This document shows positions 23,778-32,080 of a stretch of DNA of 58,000 bases, piece by piece. The position numbers and the translations under genes were made by a program. The notes below the pieces were generated by a model. It had not been told where the DNA came from. It saw nothing but the letters and a program-made list of their open reading frames with translations, and did not search any database. The DNA is taken from NCBI GenBank assembly GCA_014529385.2, contig CM043953.1, forward strand, positions 72,239,872-72,297,871, written 5' to 3'. Each line of letters begins with the position of its first letter. Within the stretch, counting starts at the first letter, position 1. This DNA comes from Adiantum capillus-veneris. Lineage: Eukaryota > Streptophyta > Polypodiopsida > Polypodiales > Pteridaceae.

Positions 23778-24254
23778 TGCGGTTGGATTATCATTTGTAT
23801 ATACCATTATTATCATCTTACTTCTTTTCTTTTCTTTTCCTTTCCTTTCCTTTCCTTTTCTTTTCTTTGAAAAACACAAGTTTTTCAGAGCCTGACAGAT
23901 TCTTAGTTGGCATAATCATGAGCCATAGCGTCACCATTTAATACTAGAATAAGAGTATGTATAAAAGGGAGGTGAAACTAATTTTGGCTAGTTTTTGGCC
24001 GGCTAATAATCATTCTAAATAATTTTGTTTTACAAAAAAGCAAAAAATGACAGGTAATCAACAAAAAATTGATAAGTCAAGCCAAGAAAGTCAGTCGACT
24101 TTTGAAAGCAAACGCCGAAACTTCAAAGCGAGGAATTCAAACATGGGAAAATTCTACACAAGATGAATTTTGAGCCAACTTCTGAAGGATCAAAACTGTA
24201 GATTGAACGCCATTTGTAAACCAAGTGTCAGAATGACGAACGGTTCGAACCGCA
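23778..24254 (+). repeat. LTR with TGCGGTT...AACCGCA ends
   Basis: The 477-bp LTR is bounded by 7-bp inverted ends TGCGGTT and AACCGCA, follows a polypurine tract and contains a TATA-like TATAAAAGGG at about 23960. A pyrimidine run of TTTTC/TTTCC units lies at 23822-23870. No second copy of this LTR is in the window. The bases after 24254 (GGTGATATGAACAAC) do not look like a usual primer-binding site, which favours a 3' LTR. Confidence 0.75.
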
Positions 24255-24358
24255 GGTGATATGAACAACAAGATACGAGCAATGAAGGTAAGTATAAATG
24301 GGACATTCCGGGTAGACTTGGATCATATAGTCAAAAGGGGAAACAAAAGCTCATTTGC

Positions 24359-24360
<2 letters not shown>

Positions 24361-24400
<40 letters not shown>
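24361..24400. repeat. (GA)20 microsatellite
   Basis: A pure GA run lies about 100 bp downstream of the LTR end. No other function is apparent. Confidence 0.97.
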
Positions 24401-24402
<2 letters not shown>

Positions 24403-24695
24403 ACAAGAGCATAGAGATTTCAGAGTTGCTTCTGCTCGCTACGACCACCTTGGTGGATCTCACTACACCAGATTTGACAGGTATGATCATTAACCTTGCA
24501 AGAGCATGTGTGTGACCCATACTGCACCAACAATACCAAAACAGCAAATCGAAGCAATACAAGGTCACAAAATCGGCAAACTAACAGGGCCAATGAGGAA
24601 ATCCAAAAACCATCAAAAACAAGAAAAAGTTCATCAGTAGACCCCAACTAACTGACAGAATCAGCCAAGCTAAAAACATCAGAAAAAGGTGCTGG

Positions 24696-26162
24696 AACAT
24701 GGATCATTATCCATGTTCCCAATACCCTAAAATCATGGAATCTACAGGAGCAACAATAGAGGCTCAGGAACAAACCCCATGACTGGTTTTGCAAAAAGCA
24801 TCCCAACATGGATCGCGATCCATGTGCCTTTTTTCCAAAATCAGGATAAAAGTGGCTCACTAGCTGGACAATGCACAAATAGTACTGGTGTTGCAAAATG
24901 ATCACAAAAAGTACTCTAAAGATCATCAAACCCACCTGGATTGCTACTTTCAGTTTGTAAATGGTCTTTTGGTCAAAATTACTGCTAAAGTAATTTGGGA
25001 AACTTTACACTCTCCTCGAAGCCTATCAACAAGCAAATGTAACCTAAGAATGGTGATGGGATCAAAACTAAGGAAAAGTTTACTTGCAAAATGGTGAAAC
25101 TTGTAGGATTCAGTTTGCCTTCTCAGAAGAATTCAATGTTTGGGGAAAATTTCCAAGGAACCAAGCAAAGCTATGAACCACATACCTAAATCATCCGAAA
25201 TCAAAGCAAGGAGAGATCTCAGGCAAAACATGACTCCAAAAGTGGTTGCCAGAAATAGATTTGGTCAAAACGGAAAAAATATGGCTATAAACTAAAAAAT
25301 GGGACAAACTATGGAAAAACATGTCCAAAGTTGAAAAAATTTCACTAGTGTACTAGGAAAACCTATAGGAACCAATGTGCACAAGAACTGTATCAAAATT
25401 CTTCCCAACGTGGATCACGATCCATGTACCTTTTTGGACAATATAAGTAAAACCCATGCCATCTGATTCAGTATGATCAAGAAAGCCAAACCATGGAGTT
25501 TCAAGCCATTTGAATCCCAAAATCCACTTCAAAAAGCCAAAATCTCTAAATCTGTACATGATTTCCAAAATTCAGCCCAAGTGTCAAACCATTGATCCAA
25601 ATTCCAAAATTTTTGGACCAATTCATAATCAAGATGAACCTACCAGATGGTATCATCAGATTTCCAAAATATTGCCCAACATGGAAAATTTCACCAGTGT
25701 ACTAGGAAAACCTATAGGAACCAATGTGCACAAGAACTGTATCAAAATTCTTCCCAACATGGATCGCGATCCATGTACTTTTTTGGCCAATATAAGTAAA
25801 ACCCATGCCATTTGATTCAGTATGATCAAGAAAGCCAAACCATGGAGTTTCAAGCCATTGGAATCCCAAAATCCACTTCAAAAAGCCAAAATCTCTAAAT
25901 CTATACATGATTTCCAAAATTCAGCCCAAGTGTCAAACCATTGATCCAAATCCCAAAATTTTTGGACCTAGTCATAATCAAGATGAACCCTACTAGATGG
26001 TATCATCAGATTTCCAAAATATTGCCCAACATGGATCGCGATCCATGTACCTTCAGCCCTAAATCCAGAGAAAATTGCTCGATAGCATCCCCTTATGCCC
26101 AGGAGCAACTTCCCAAAGTTAGAATTTTCAAATGCTTCCCAACATGGATCGCGATCCATGTT
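24696..26162. repeat. Six copies of a 20-bp perfect or near-perfect palindrome
   Basis: ACATGGATCGCGATCCATGT, a perfect 20-bp palindrome, occurs at 24806, 25757, 26029 and 26142. Variants occur at 24696-24717 (centre changed to CATT) and 25408 (ACGTGGATCACG...). A half site is at 25679. Each full site is preceded by CCCA or CCAA and usually followed by a T-rich run and GCCAA or GACAA. As RNA each could fold into an 8-bp stem closing a self-complementary CGCG loop. Confidence 0.9.
25341..26030. repeat. 349-bp tandem duplication carrying the palindrome
   Basis: The block starting TTCACTAGTGTACTAGGAAA at 25341 is repeated at 25690 with a period of 349-350 bp and about 97% identity by eye. One palindrome copy lies in each unit, and a third, partial unit follows around 26030. 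The copies differ at scattered sites, so the duplication is fairly recent but not fresh. Confidence 0.9.
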
Positions 26163-26340
26163 CTTTTTTGCCAAAATCCATATGTTACATTACACTCTTG
26201 TGCCTATAGTAATCCCAGGTGCACTGGTGAAATTTGGAATACTTTTGACAAAGTTAAGCTCACTTTTTCATTTTATGGTCAAGTTTACACTTTTTGACAA
26301 TTTTGATCAATGACTAAAACCTGATTTCACTTGCAAAAAT

Positions 26341-27124
26341 TGGCAACAAGATGACTCGCAGAGGGAGTGGAATGTGGCACCCTATGAGATAACCGATATC
26401 TCATCAAATGAGAAAGCTCACCTCACCAAACAAGTATTTGAAGCAATTCCGGCAAACATCTTCATCAGAAGGTTTCAAGCAACAGACGAAGAAATTGTAA
26501 AGACCACCATCTTTCCACAGGAAATGTGGACTTTGCACCAGAAACCAGAAGTGCAAGCAGGGGTCAGGTGCCTACAGCTTGACAACTTCTTACGACTGCC
26601 TCCTTGGGGAACAGATTTCAGATGAGCTCACGAGCTGATAAGTTCAACTCAATACAATGGGGAAGCAACTCTGACAGACAAGGATGGGGCAGCTGTTAAG
26701 GTAAAAATTACAACGGAAATTATCAATGAAGCCCTCCACCTGCCGCAGGGGACTCCACCTGTCTCAGATGAGCTCATGAGCTAATAAGTTCAACTCAATA
26801 CAATGGGGAAGCAACTCTGACAGACAAGGATGGGGCAGCTGTTAAGGTAAAAATTACAATGAAAATTATTAATGAAGCCCTCCACCTGCCGCAGGGGACG
26901 TACAATCTATTGCAGAAAACGAAGGCAATAGACAATGATAAAGCCTTTTTGAAGCAACAAGGCCACAAGCTGACGTATCAAGACCTGATCTACTTAGAAA
27001 TGGAGCTGTCACTGCGTATTATATCACAACATTTCAAGGTGTAGAAGCCACCTAGATATACTGAACCCTTGTTGCATATGGCAATGGTGATGGCGATGGG
27101 CTTGGCTAAAGGCAGGGTAGTCAG
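26341..27124 (+). pseudogene. Unidentified retroelement coding region, part 1
   Basis: Frames give APYEITDISSNEKAHLTKQV, FEAIPANIFIRRFQATDEEI, then an interruption at 26623 and after the duplication YNLLQKTKAIDNDKAFLKQQ. Composition is globular rather than low-complexity, and no known domain is recognised. A 146-bp direct duplication (26618-26898) breaks the frame. After another stop at 27042 the protein resumes at 27125. I infer that this is the N-terminal third of one long ancestral protein. Confidence 0.5.
26618..26898. repeat. 146-bp direct tandem duplication within coding sequence
   Basis: TCAGATGAGCTCA(C/T)GAGCT at 26618 recurs at 26764, and the following 130 bases are nearly identical, ending at CTGCCGCAGGGGAC. 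The length is not a multiple of three, so it shifts the frame. Confidence 0.92.
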
Positions 27125-27769
27125 TTGCGACTTGGCAACTATCTTCTTGACACAATTGTGGAAGCAAACCTGAAGGGAAATCAAAGAAGTAAAGCTTACA
27201 TGAACGGGGGACCAATGCTCATACGGATAGCCTATCAAGCACTGGGCATGATCGACGATCTACCACCTGCCAAAGCGCAGATAGATCTAATCCACAGGTC
27301 CAAACGAGCTGTAAGACGAGTGGTAGGACCTTCTACAAGGCCGAACCCAGGAGTTAAACAGACAAGGCAAAGTGCACCTCTAAGGGATTTTGACAGTGAA
27401 AAAACTGAGTCAGATGCTCGGAGTAGCCAGGAAGAGGGGTCCCACCCAAGAGATACTCCTTTTGAGTACCAATCTTCGGAGGAGGAGAAGGATAGCCCAT
27501 ACACACTGGGATATACCCGATTGAAGAAAAAGGTTGCACATTTGGCAGAATCTATCCCCATTACTCATGCCAGGAGGACAATGGAAGAGGCTCAGGCATT
27601 GAGGGAAAAGCTTCGCCAACAAAAGAAAGATAAGCATCAAACCCAAGAAACAAAAGCGTATGATGAGAAAGAAGAAGATGAAGTTGAGAATGCTCCGCTG
27701 ATACGCTGGCAAACAGAGGCTTTGGAAAGGATCAAGCAACAAAAGAGGAAGGAAACTGAAGAAAAATGA
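27125..27769 (+). pseudogene. Unidentified retroelement coding region, part 2
   Basis: The 214-residue frame begins in a globular stretch (LGNYLLDTIVEANLKGNQRS, KAYMNGGPMLIRIAYQALGM) and then turns into a charged, disordered segment rich in Ser, Glu, Lys and Arg, ending in probable coiled coil (EALERIKQQKRKETEEK). The globular part lies in the same strand and register pattern as part 1, so the Met at 27125 is probably not a true start. Function is unknown; a gag-like structural role is only a guess. Confidence 0.5.
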
Positions 27770-28001
27770 AAAATTGCTAGCGCCATGCGTCAGTGAATTC
27801 ACAATGAGCTCAAGCGAAAGATGGACCAGAGGCAGCAAGAAGAATCAAAAGAAGCAACGTGTCAATGATCTAGAATCATCTGACGAATCTGGTAAGAGCA
27901 AAAAAGAGGAAAGTCACTCGCAAGGAGAGGGGCAACACGACACATAGGACCAACAAGGTGAAGACCTTGGTTCTCCCAAGGATGCTGAGACACTTTCAGA
28001 G

Positions 28002-28885
28002 ATGTCAGAAAAGAGAAAGGAGAAAGTGCAGGACGATCGGAGCAAGGGGTCGAAGGAAAGCAGACGAAAACAAACGGATCAAAAAACAGAATCACAGACA
28101 AAGCCTGCCACAACCTCTCATGCCTTAGAGGATTTGAAACAAAAGGAAAAGCAAGCTGAGGTGGCTGAGCAATCGGATCAGAGCCGAAAGGACCAGCATG
28201 GGCCAAGATTGCCACGCACACAAGAGGCCATAAAAGAAGGAGCAAAGATAATTAAGTCATTTGATATTGACGATCATTTACAGCAGATCAAACTGCAGTT
28301 CCAATGTCAAAGAGCTCTTTACAACCTCAAGGACCTGGAGTTAGAAGACAACAAAAAAGAGGCATCTAGAGCAGCAGCAGAATCCTGGCAGTTAAAGCAA
28401 CAAATCAAAGCACTAAAGAACGCACAAGTCCAAGCGCAATCGGATTTTCAGAGAGAACGAGAGAATGCAACATACTATTATAAAGAAGTGCAACAATTCA
28501 ACGAGGCAAACTCCGCATTGCAGATCGAACAACAACGCCTCGAGGAGGAGCTAACCAGAGAAGAGGAACAAAATGAGAAGCTACAAGGCTCGTATGCAGT
28601 GGTTAGCAGGTCTCTCACTCAGCTCCTGGCCATACAGGAGACACGCTCTTCTTCAATGATGACTGCAGGATCTACTTCCTTGAGCCAGGAAATCAATTGA
28701 AAGAGGCCCTAAAACAAGAGAAATATGACAGACAGATCACGACGGCAGGTCATAGGACCCTACAACAGGCCAAGGATGAAGAAATCAACGACTTAAAGAG
28801 GCAACTGGCTGAGGCAAGAGGGGAATTAAGTAGCAGCTCTGAAAGCCAATCAAACAAAGTATCAATAGGACCCAGGGGAATTTGA
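28002..28885 (+). pseudogene. Unidentified retroelement coding region, part 3: coiled coil
   Basis: Two overlapping frames (28002-28700 and 28697-28885) encode a long charged helix. It includes LKQKEKQAEVAEQSDQSRKD, LQQIKLQFQCQRALYNLKDL, AAESWQLKQQIKALKNAQVQ and QIEQQRLEEELTREEEQNEK, with heptad spacing of Leu/Ile, then KDEEINDLKRQLAEARGEL in the next frame. A single frameshift near 28695 explains the split. Long coiled coils of this sort are unusual in plant gag-pol proteins but could drive self-assembly. Confidence 0.5.
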
Positions 28886-30017
28886 GCAGGGAGAAGGATT
28901 CAAACAATCAGCGTTCGAAACTCATCAAACAAAGATGCCCACTATGAGCACTGGAAAAGGCATGCAGGAATCTGCAGATCCAGCCATGACATCCACCTCG
29001 GAGTCAGCCAAAGATGAAGTTCAGCACTGTATCTCAGAGTAAAGGACCCTTCACACAAGACTTATATGCAATATGAACTGAAAGTGCTGGAATCGGCTGC
29101 CCTCCTCATGATCACTCCAGATGAGGAAGCAAAAAATCATGGGCACGAGATGATCGCACTACCATTGACGCAACAAGAAGTTCAATTATCGCAGCAAAAG
29201 ATGCTCTCAAAACTTGAACCAAACAGCAGAGGGGACTATAGAGAGGTTTTGATTACGTCCCTTCAGATTGAAGCCATCCTCGACAATCAACCACTCTGGA
29301 GGAAAATAGGGTTTGATTAGCGACCAACTGATGAAACATATTACAGGAAACGCCCCCCAGCATCTCAGGATCGACCCCACTTACTGTCCCATCAACAGAC
29401 GGCAATCCTGGGACAATTTTTATAGTTGGCAAAGCAAAAGACCGGTAGTGCTGAACTACTCGGTAATCACAAAACTGCTTAATAACAACCCCCCATCAGA
29501 GCATTACATGATGCAAACTCTAAAAGGAGTAATCAATACGATGAAAGAGATCCCAGATCTTGCTTGTCAGATGCTGGGAAAGATTGCCAAAATGCTCATC
29601 ACGTGCATTACATCTTTCAGAGACATTGAAGCAGCAGAGCATCCATGGCAAGTTTTTGTCGAGGGTACGCGGGGTATTTGCTGGAATATGGAGACAAAAA
29701 TCCTTAGCAGAAATGTTATCATGGGATTATATGCAAGAGTCATGTTTTTGCCCTCTCATTACATGCAGACCTTCGAAAAAGCTTTCATGACAAGTTTCTT
29801 TGAAGTGGACTCTTCCATATTCAATCCAATGATGAAAGATTTGCTTCCCGCCACATCGCCTACCAGAGTACCATCAACAATAATCCCTTCAGAGAGCTGG
29901 CAACCAAAGTCAAGATTGAAGCAAGAGCTCAGAAATTCAAAAATCTCACTACAATGCTCCAAAGAAGACAGTAAAGTAAACTCACTCAGAGACAGCTTGC
30001 ACGAGGATGTGCAATGA
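28886..30017 (+). pseudogene. Unidentified retroelement coding region, part 4
   Basis: Frames at 29066-29320 (KVLESAALLMITPDEEAKNH, LPLTQQEVQLSQQKMLSKLE) and 29313-30017 (234 aa) form the C-terminal part. The last frame is globular: RQSWDNFYSWQSKRPVVLNY, HPWQVFVEGTRGICWNMETK and NVIMGLYARVMFLPSHYMQT. It ends four bases before a polypurine tract, so it is the final coding sequence of the unit. The overlap at 29313-29320 suggests one frameshift. I do not recognise the family. Confidence 0.5.
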
Positions 30018-30329
30018 ATAGGAAGGGGGGAATTTTTGGTGGATACAGGCGCATACAGGCGTATGCACACCAAACCCTGTGGACACTCTATTTTTCGAAA
30101 AAAAACCATGTAATTCAGCCTAAGATGAGTTGTAATCATGATGAGATTAGACCATACCCTTTTTATTTCTATGAGTCTACACCCTTGTAAGAGGCTGGAT
30201 GGCCATGGGAAAGCCCCCTAACTTTTAAAGTCAAAACCCTTAGTTTTGAAAAAAGAAGTATCATTAGCTGAAGGAAAAGAAACATGCACTGTGGAGGTTT
30301 CTTGTGACTACAACTTGTAATCTTCTTTT

Positions 30330-30342
30330 CACTACAAAAGGC
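30330..30342 (+). repeat. Left terminal inverted repeat of CACTA element
   Basis: CACTACAAAAGGC matches the inverse of the right end at 11 of 13 positions. It directly follows TTT. Confidence 0.92.
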
Positions 30343-30391
30343 TCTTCATATTAGCGACGCTCACACAGCGACGCTCAAAAAAAAATTTCCC

Positions 30392-30473
30392 GGCGTCGCT
30401 ATGAGCGTCGCTATGAGCGTCGCAAATTTATTTGTAAATTTGCGACGCTTATAGCGACGCTCATAGCGACGCC
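30392..30473. repeat. Left subterminal hairpin of GCGTCGCTAT repeats
   Basis: Two 39-bp arms (30392-30430 and 30435-30473) pair at 38 of 39 positions around a TTTG loop. Each arm holds three copies of GCGTCGC(T/A)A. Tandem and inverted subterminal repeats of this sort are the binding sites of TNPA-type proteins in En/Spm elements. Confidence 0.9.
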
Positions 30474-30569
30474 AGCTGGGGTAAAAAAAATAACCGAGCG
30501 CGCCCAAAAACTCAGATCTCAGATCTGAGTTTCTCGACGCCCTCAAGCAAAGAGCAGGTAACGCTCTCC

Positions 30570-30601
30570 CTCACTCACTCTCTCTCTCTCTCTTTTCTTC
30601 T

Positions 30602-30649
<48 letters not shown>

Positions 30650-30765
30650 AGAGGAAGGAGAGCCAGGTATGCTCCTTCCCTCTCCTCATTCTCATGTTCC
30701 CTTCCCCTCTTTCTCTCTCCCTCTCTCTCTCTCTCACACACACACATACACACACACATAGTGTT

Positions 30766-30807
<42 letters not shown>

Positions 30808-31030
30808 AACAAAAACAAAAACGCACACACATACATAAACAAAGAATGCACACACACACATTGAGAGAGAAAAAGAGAGAGAGAGCATGCATAAACAAAA
30901 AACGCACGCATTGAGAGAGGAAAAGAGAGAGAGAACATGCATAAACAAAAAACGCACACATTGAAAGAGGAAAAGAGAAAGAAAACATGCATACGATCCA
31001 AAAAAACGCACACACATTGAGAGAGAAAGA
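30570..31030. repeat. CT/CA/GA-rich leader with a 50-bp tandem repeat
   Basis: The stretch contains (CA)n at 30603-30645 and 30737-30760, (GA)n at 30770-30802, and three to four tandem copies of a 50-bp unit beginning ATGCATAAACAAAAAACGCA at 30887, 30937 and 30987, plus a related copy near 30835. The long minus-strand frames here are translations of simple repeats and not genes. It lies upstream of the transposase gene and may form part of its promoter or 5' leader. Confidence 0.85.
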
Positions 31031-31294
31031 AAGAGAAACTAAGGGAGCGTCGTAGGAAACTAATTAAAATTAAAAGACCTAAAGATCTAGCCGACGAGGA
31101 GTTGAACTGAAGACCTATTATTCAAGAGGGAAATGGCATAATCAATCTATCATACTTGGCATGGGTGATAGAAAGGTTATACCATTTATCTCTTTTTATT
31201 GGCACACACATCCACACACGCGCACACACACAGGAAGAAGAGAGTTATAACGTCGTAGGAAACTATCTTAAAAGACGTTAAAGATTAGGTTATA

Positions 31295-31680
31295 TGTAGA
31301 CTTACATTAAATTAGATTTAGGTTTATTTTTAACTAGATTTACGTTTATTTAAGCTAGATTTAGATTTACGTTATATTAGATTAGATGCGGGTCTCCATA
31401 GACTGCGATGCCTGCATGAAGCGGGTGAAGAAAGCCCTCAATGGAATATAGGGTATTGCTGCCTTCACTCATGGTGGGCTCCGTCGATCCAAAAGTACTG
31501 GTGAAATGTCTTCAGAAGATAGGGAAGAAGGTGGATCTTCAGGGCGACAAGAGTCACTACATCCCCGACACAATGACCATCTAAACAACCTCTAGTCATT
31601 AGACTTACGTTAAATTAGATTTAGCTTTATTTTTAGTTAGATTTACGTTTATTTAGATTTACGCTTATTTACGTTAGATC
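31295..31680. repeat. Direct AT-rich repeats flanking the captured HMA fragment
   Basis: GACTTACATTAAATTAGATT at 31300 and GACTTACGTTAAATTAGATT at 31601 each begin an 80-90-bp block rich in TTTACGTTTATTT and AGATTTA. They bracket the HMA fragment at 31386-31584. Confidence 0.8.
31386..31584 (+). pseudogene. Captured fragment of a heavy-metal-associated (HMA) domain gene
   Basis: The first part reads MRVSIDCDACMKRVKKALNG, with the C-x2-C metal-binding pair of an HMA domain (M/I-D-C-x-x-C). After a break the second part reads VGSVDPKVLVKCLQKIGKKV followed by DLQGDKSHYIPDTMTI and a stop, matching the last strand and helix of the domain in plant metallochaperones and HIPP-type proteins. About 15 residues in the middle are missing and the frame shifts, so no functional domain is made. 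It has no role in known CACTA biology. It is flanked on both sides by a similar AT-rich phrase (ACTTACRTTAAATTAGATTT), which suggests how it was inserted. Confidence 0.75.
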
Positions 31681-31968
31681 GAGTCCACGCAAGAATTACT
31701 TACGGTTTAGGGTTTAGAGTTAGACGAACAGTGAAAAGATCTACTGTGAAAAGATGTTAAGATGAAGTGAAGTACTACAGCTAGAGAAGAGGCAAAGGGA
31801 TTTTGTCAACTACATGCAGTATCATGTAGACGTGGGTGTGTAGATTTCTTGTACCCACAAATATAGGTATTGACCAATAAAGACGAGATTATAACCCGGT
31901 GGTTCTGATCTCCGTGCACCTCTAGACCGAGGTGTGCGGGGATTGGACATGACTAGAGAATGTGAGGT

Positions 31969-31974
<6 letters not shown>

Positions 31975-32016
<42 letters not shown>
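31975..32016. repeat. (GA)n tract upstream of the transposase start
   Basis: A GA run of about 20 units lies 65 bp before the first ATG of the TNP2-type gene. It is likely part of the 5' leader. Confidence 0.9.
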
Positions 32017-32018
<2 letters not shown>

Positions 32019-32080
32019 GACGAAGAATGCCAATAGAATATTAAATTTGTTGTCCAGGTTATAAGTTTTTTATCCTCATT

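Larger units (their letters stand above)
20859..24254 (+). mobile_element. 3' half of a Ty3/gypsy element with unusual domain order
   Basis: The segment contains the end of RNase H, two HHCC modules, the integrase core and C-terminal region, an aspartic protease domain, a polypurine tract and a TGCGGTT...AACCGCA LTR. The 5' half is absent; the left edge at 20859 is where homology to the 16.5-kb duplicate begins. Sequence style of the second HHCC module (WWPTLFMDAATYVK, CDECQRTKPP) resembles the Athila/Tat side of plant gypsy elements rather than chromoviruses, and no chromodomain is seen. Stops and one frameshift show that it is no longer intact. Confidence 0.8.
24255..30036 (+). mobile_element. 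Retroelement-like unit of unknown class
   Basis: A palindrome-rich leader (to about 26340) is followed by 3.7 kb of broken coding sequence, then a polypurine tract (GGAAGGGGGGAA, 30021-30032) and an LTR that runs to 38601. No RT, integrase or canonical gag zinc knuckle was found. The PPT resembles that at 23764, hinting at a functional tie to the neighbouring gypsy family, although the LTRs differ. The left boundary is uncertain and its 5' LTR was not found. Confidence 0.5.

Noticed and set aside
24696-26162. CRISPR-like array because of regularly recurring short palindromes
   Set aside because: Spacing is irregular, spacers are themselves duplicated, and the genome is a plant's.
30543-31017. 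Minus-strand frames of 90-156 codons rich in Ser, Leu, Phe and Cys that look like secreted or membrane proteins
   Set aside because: They arise from CA/GA simple repeats and the 50-bp tandem unit in the CACTA leader.
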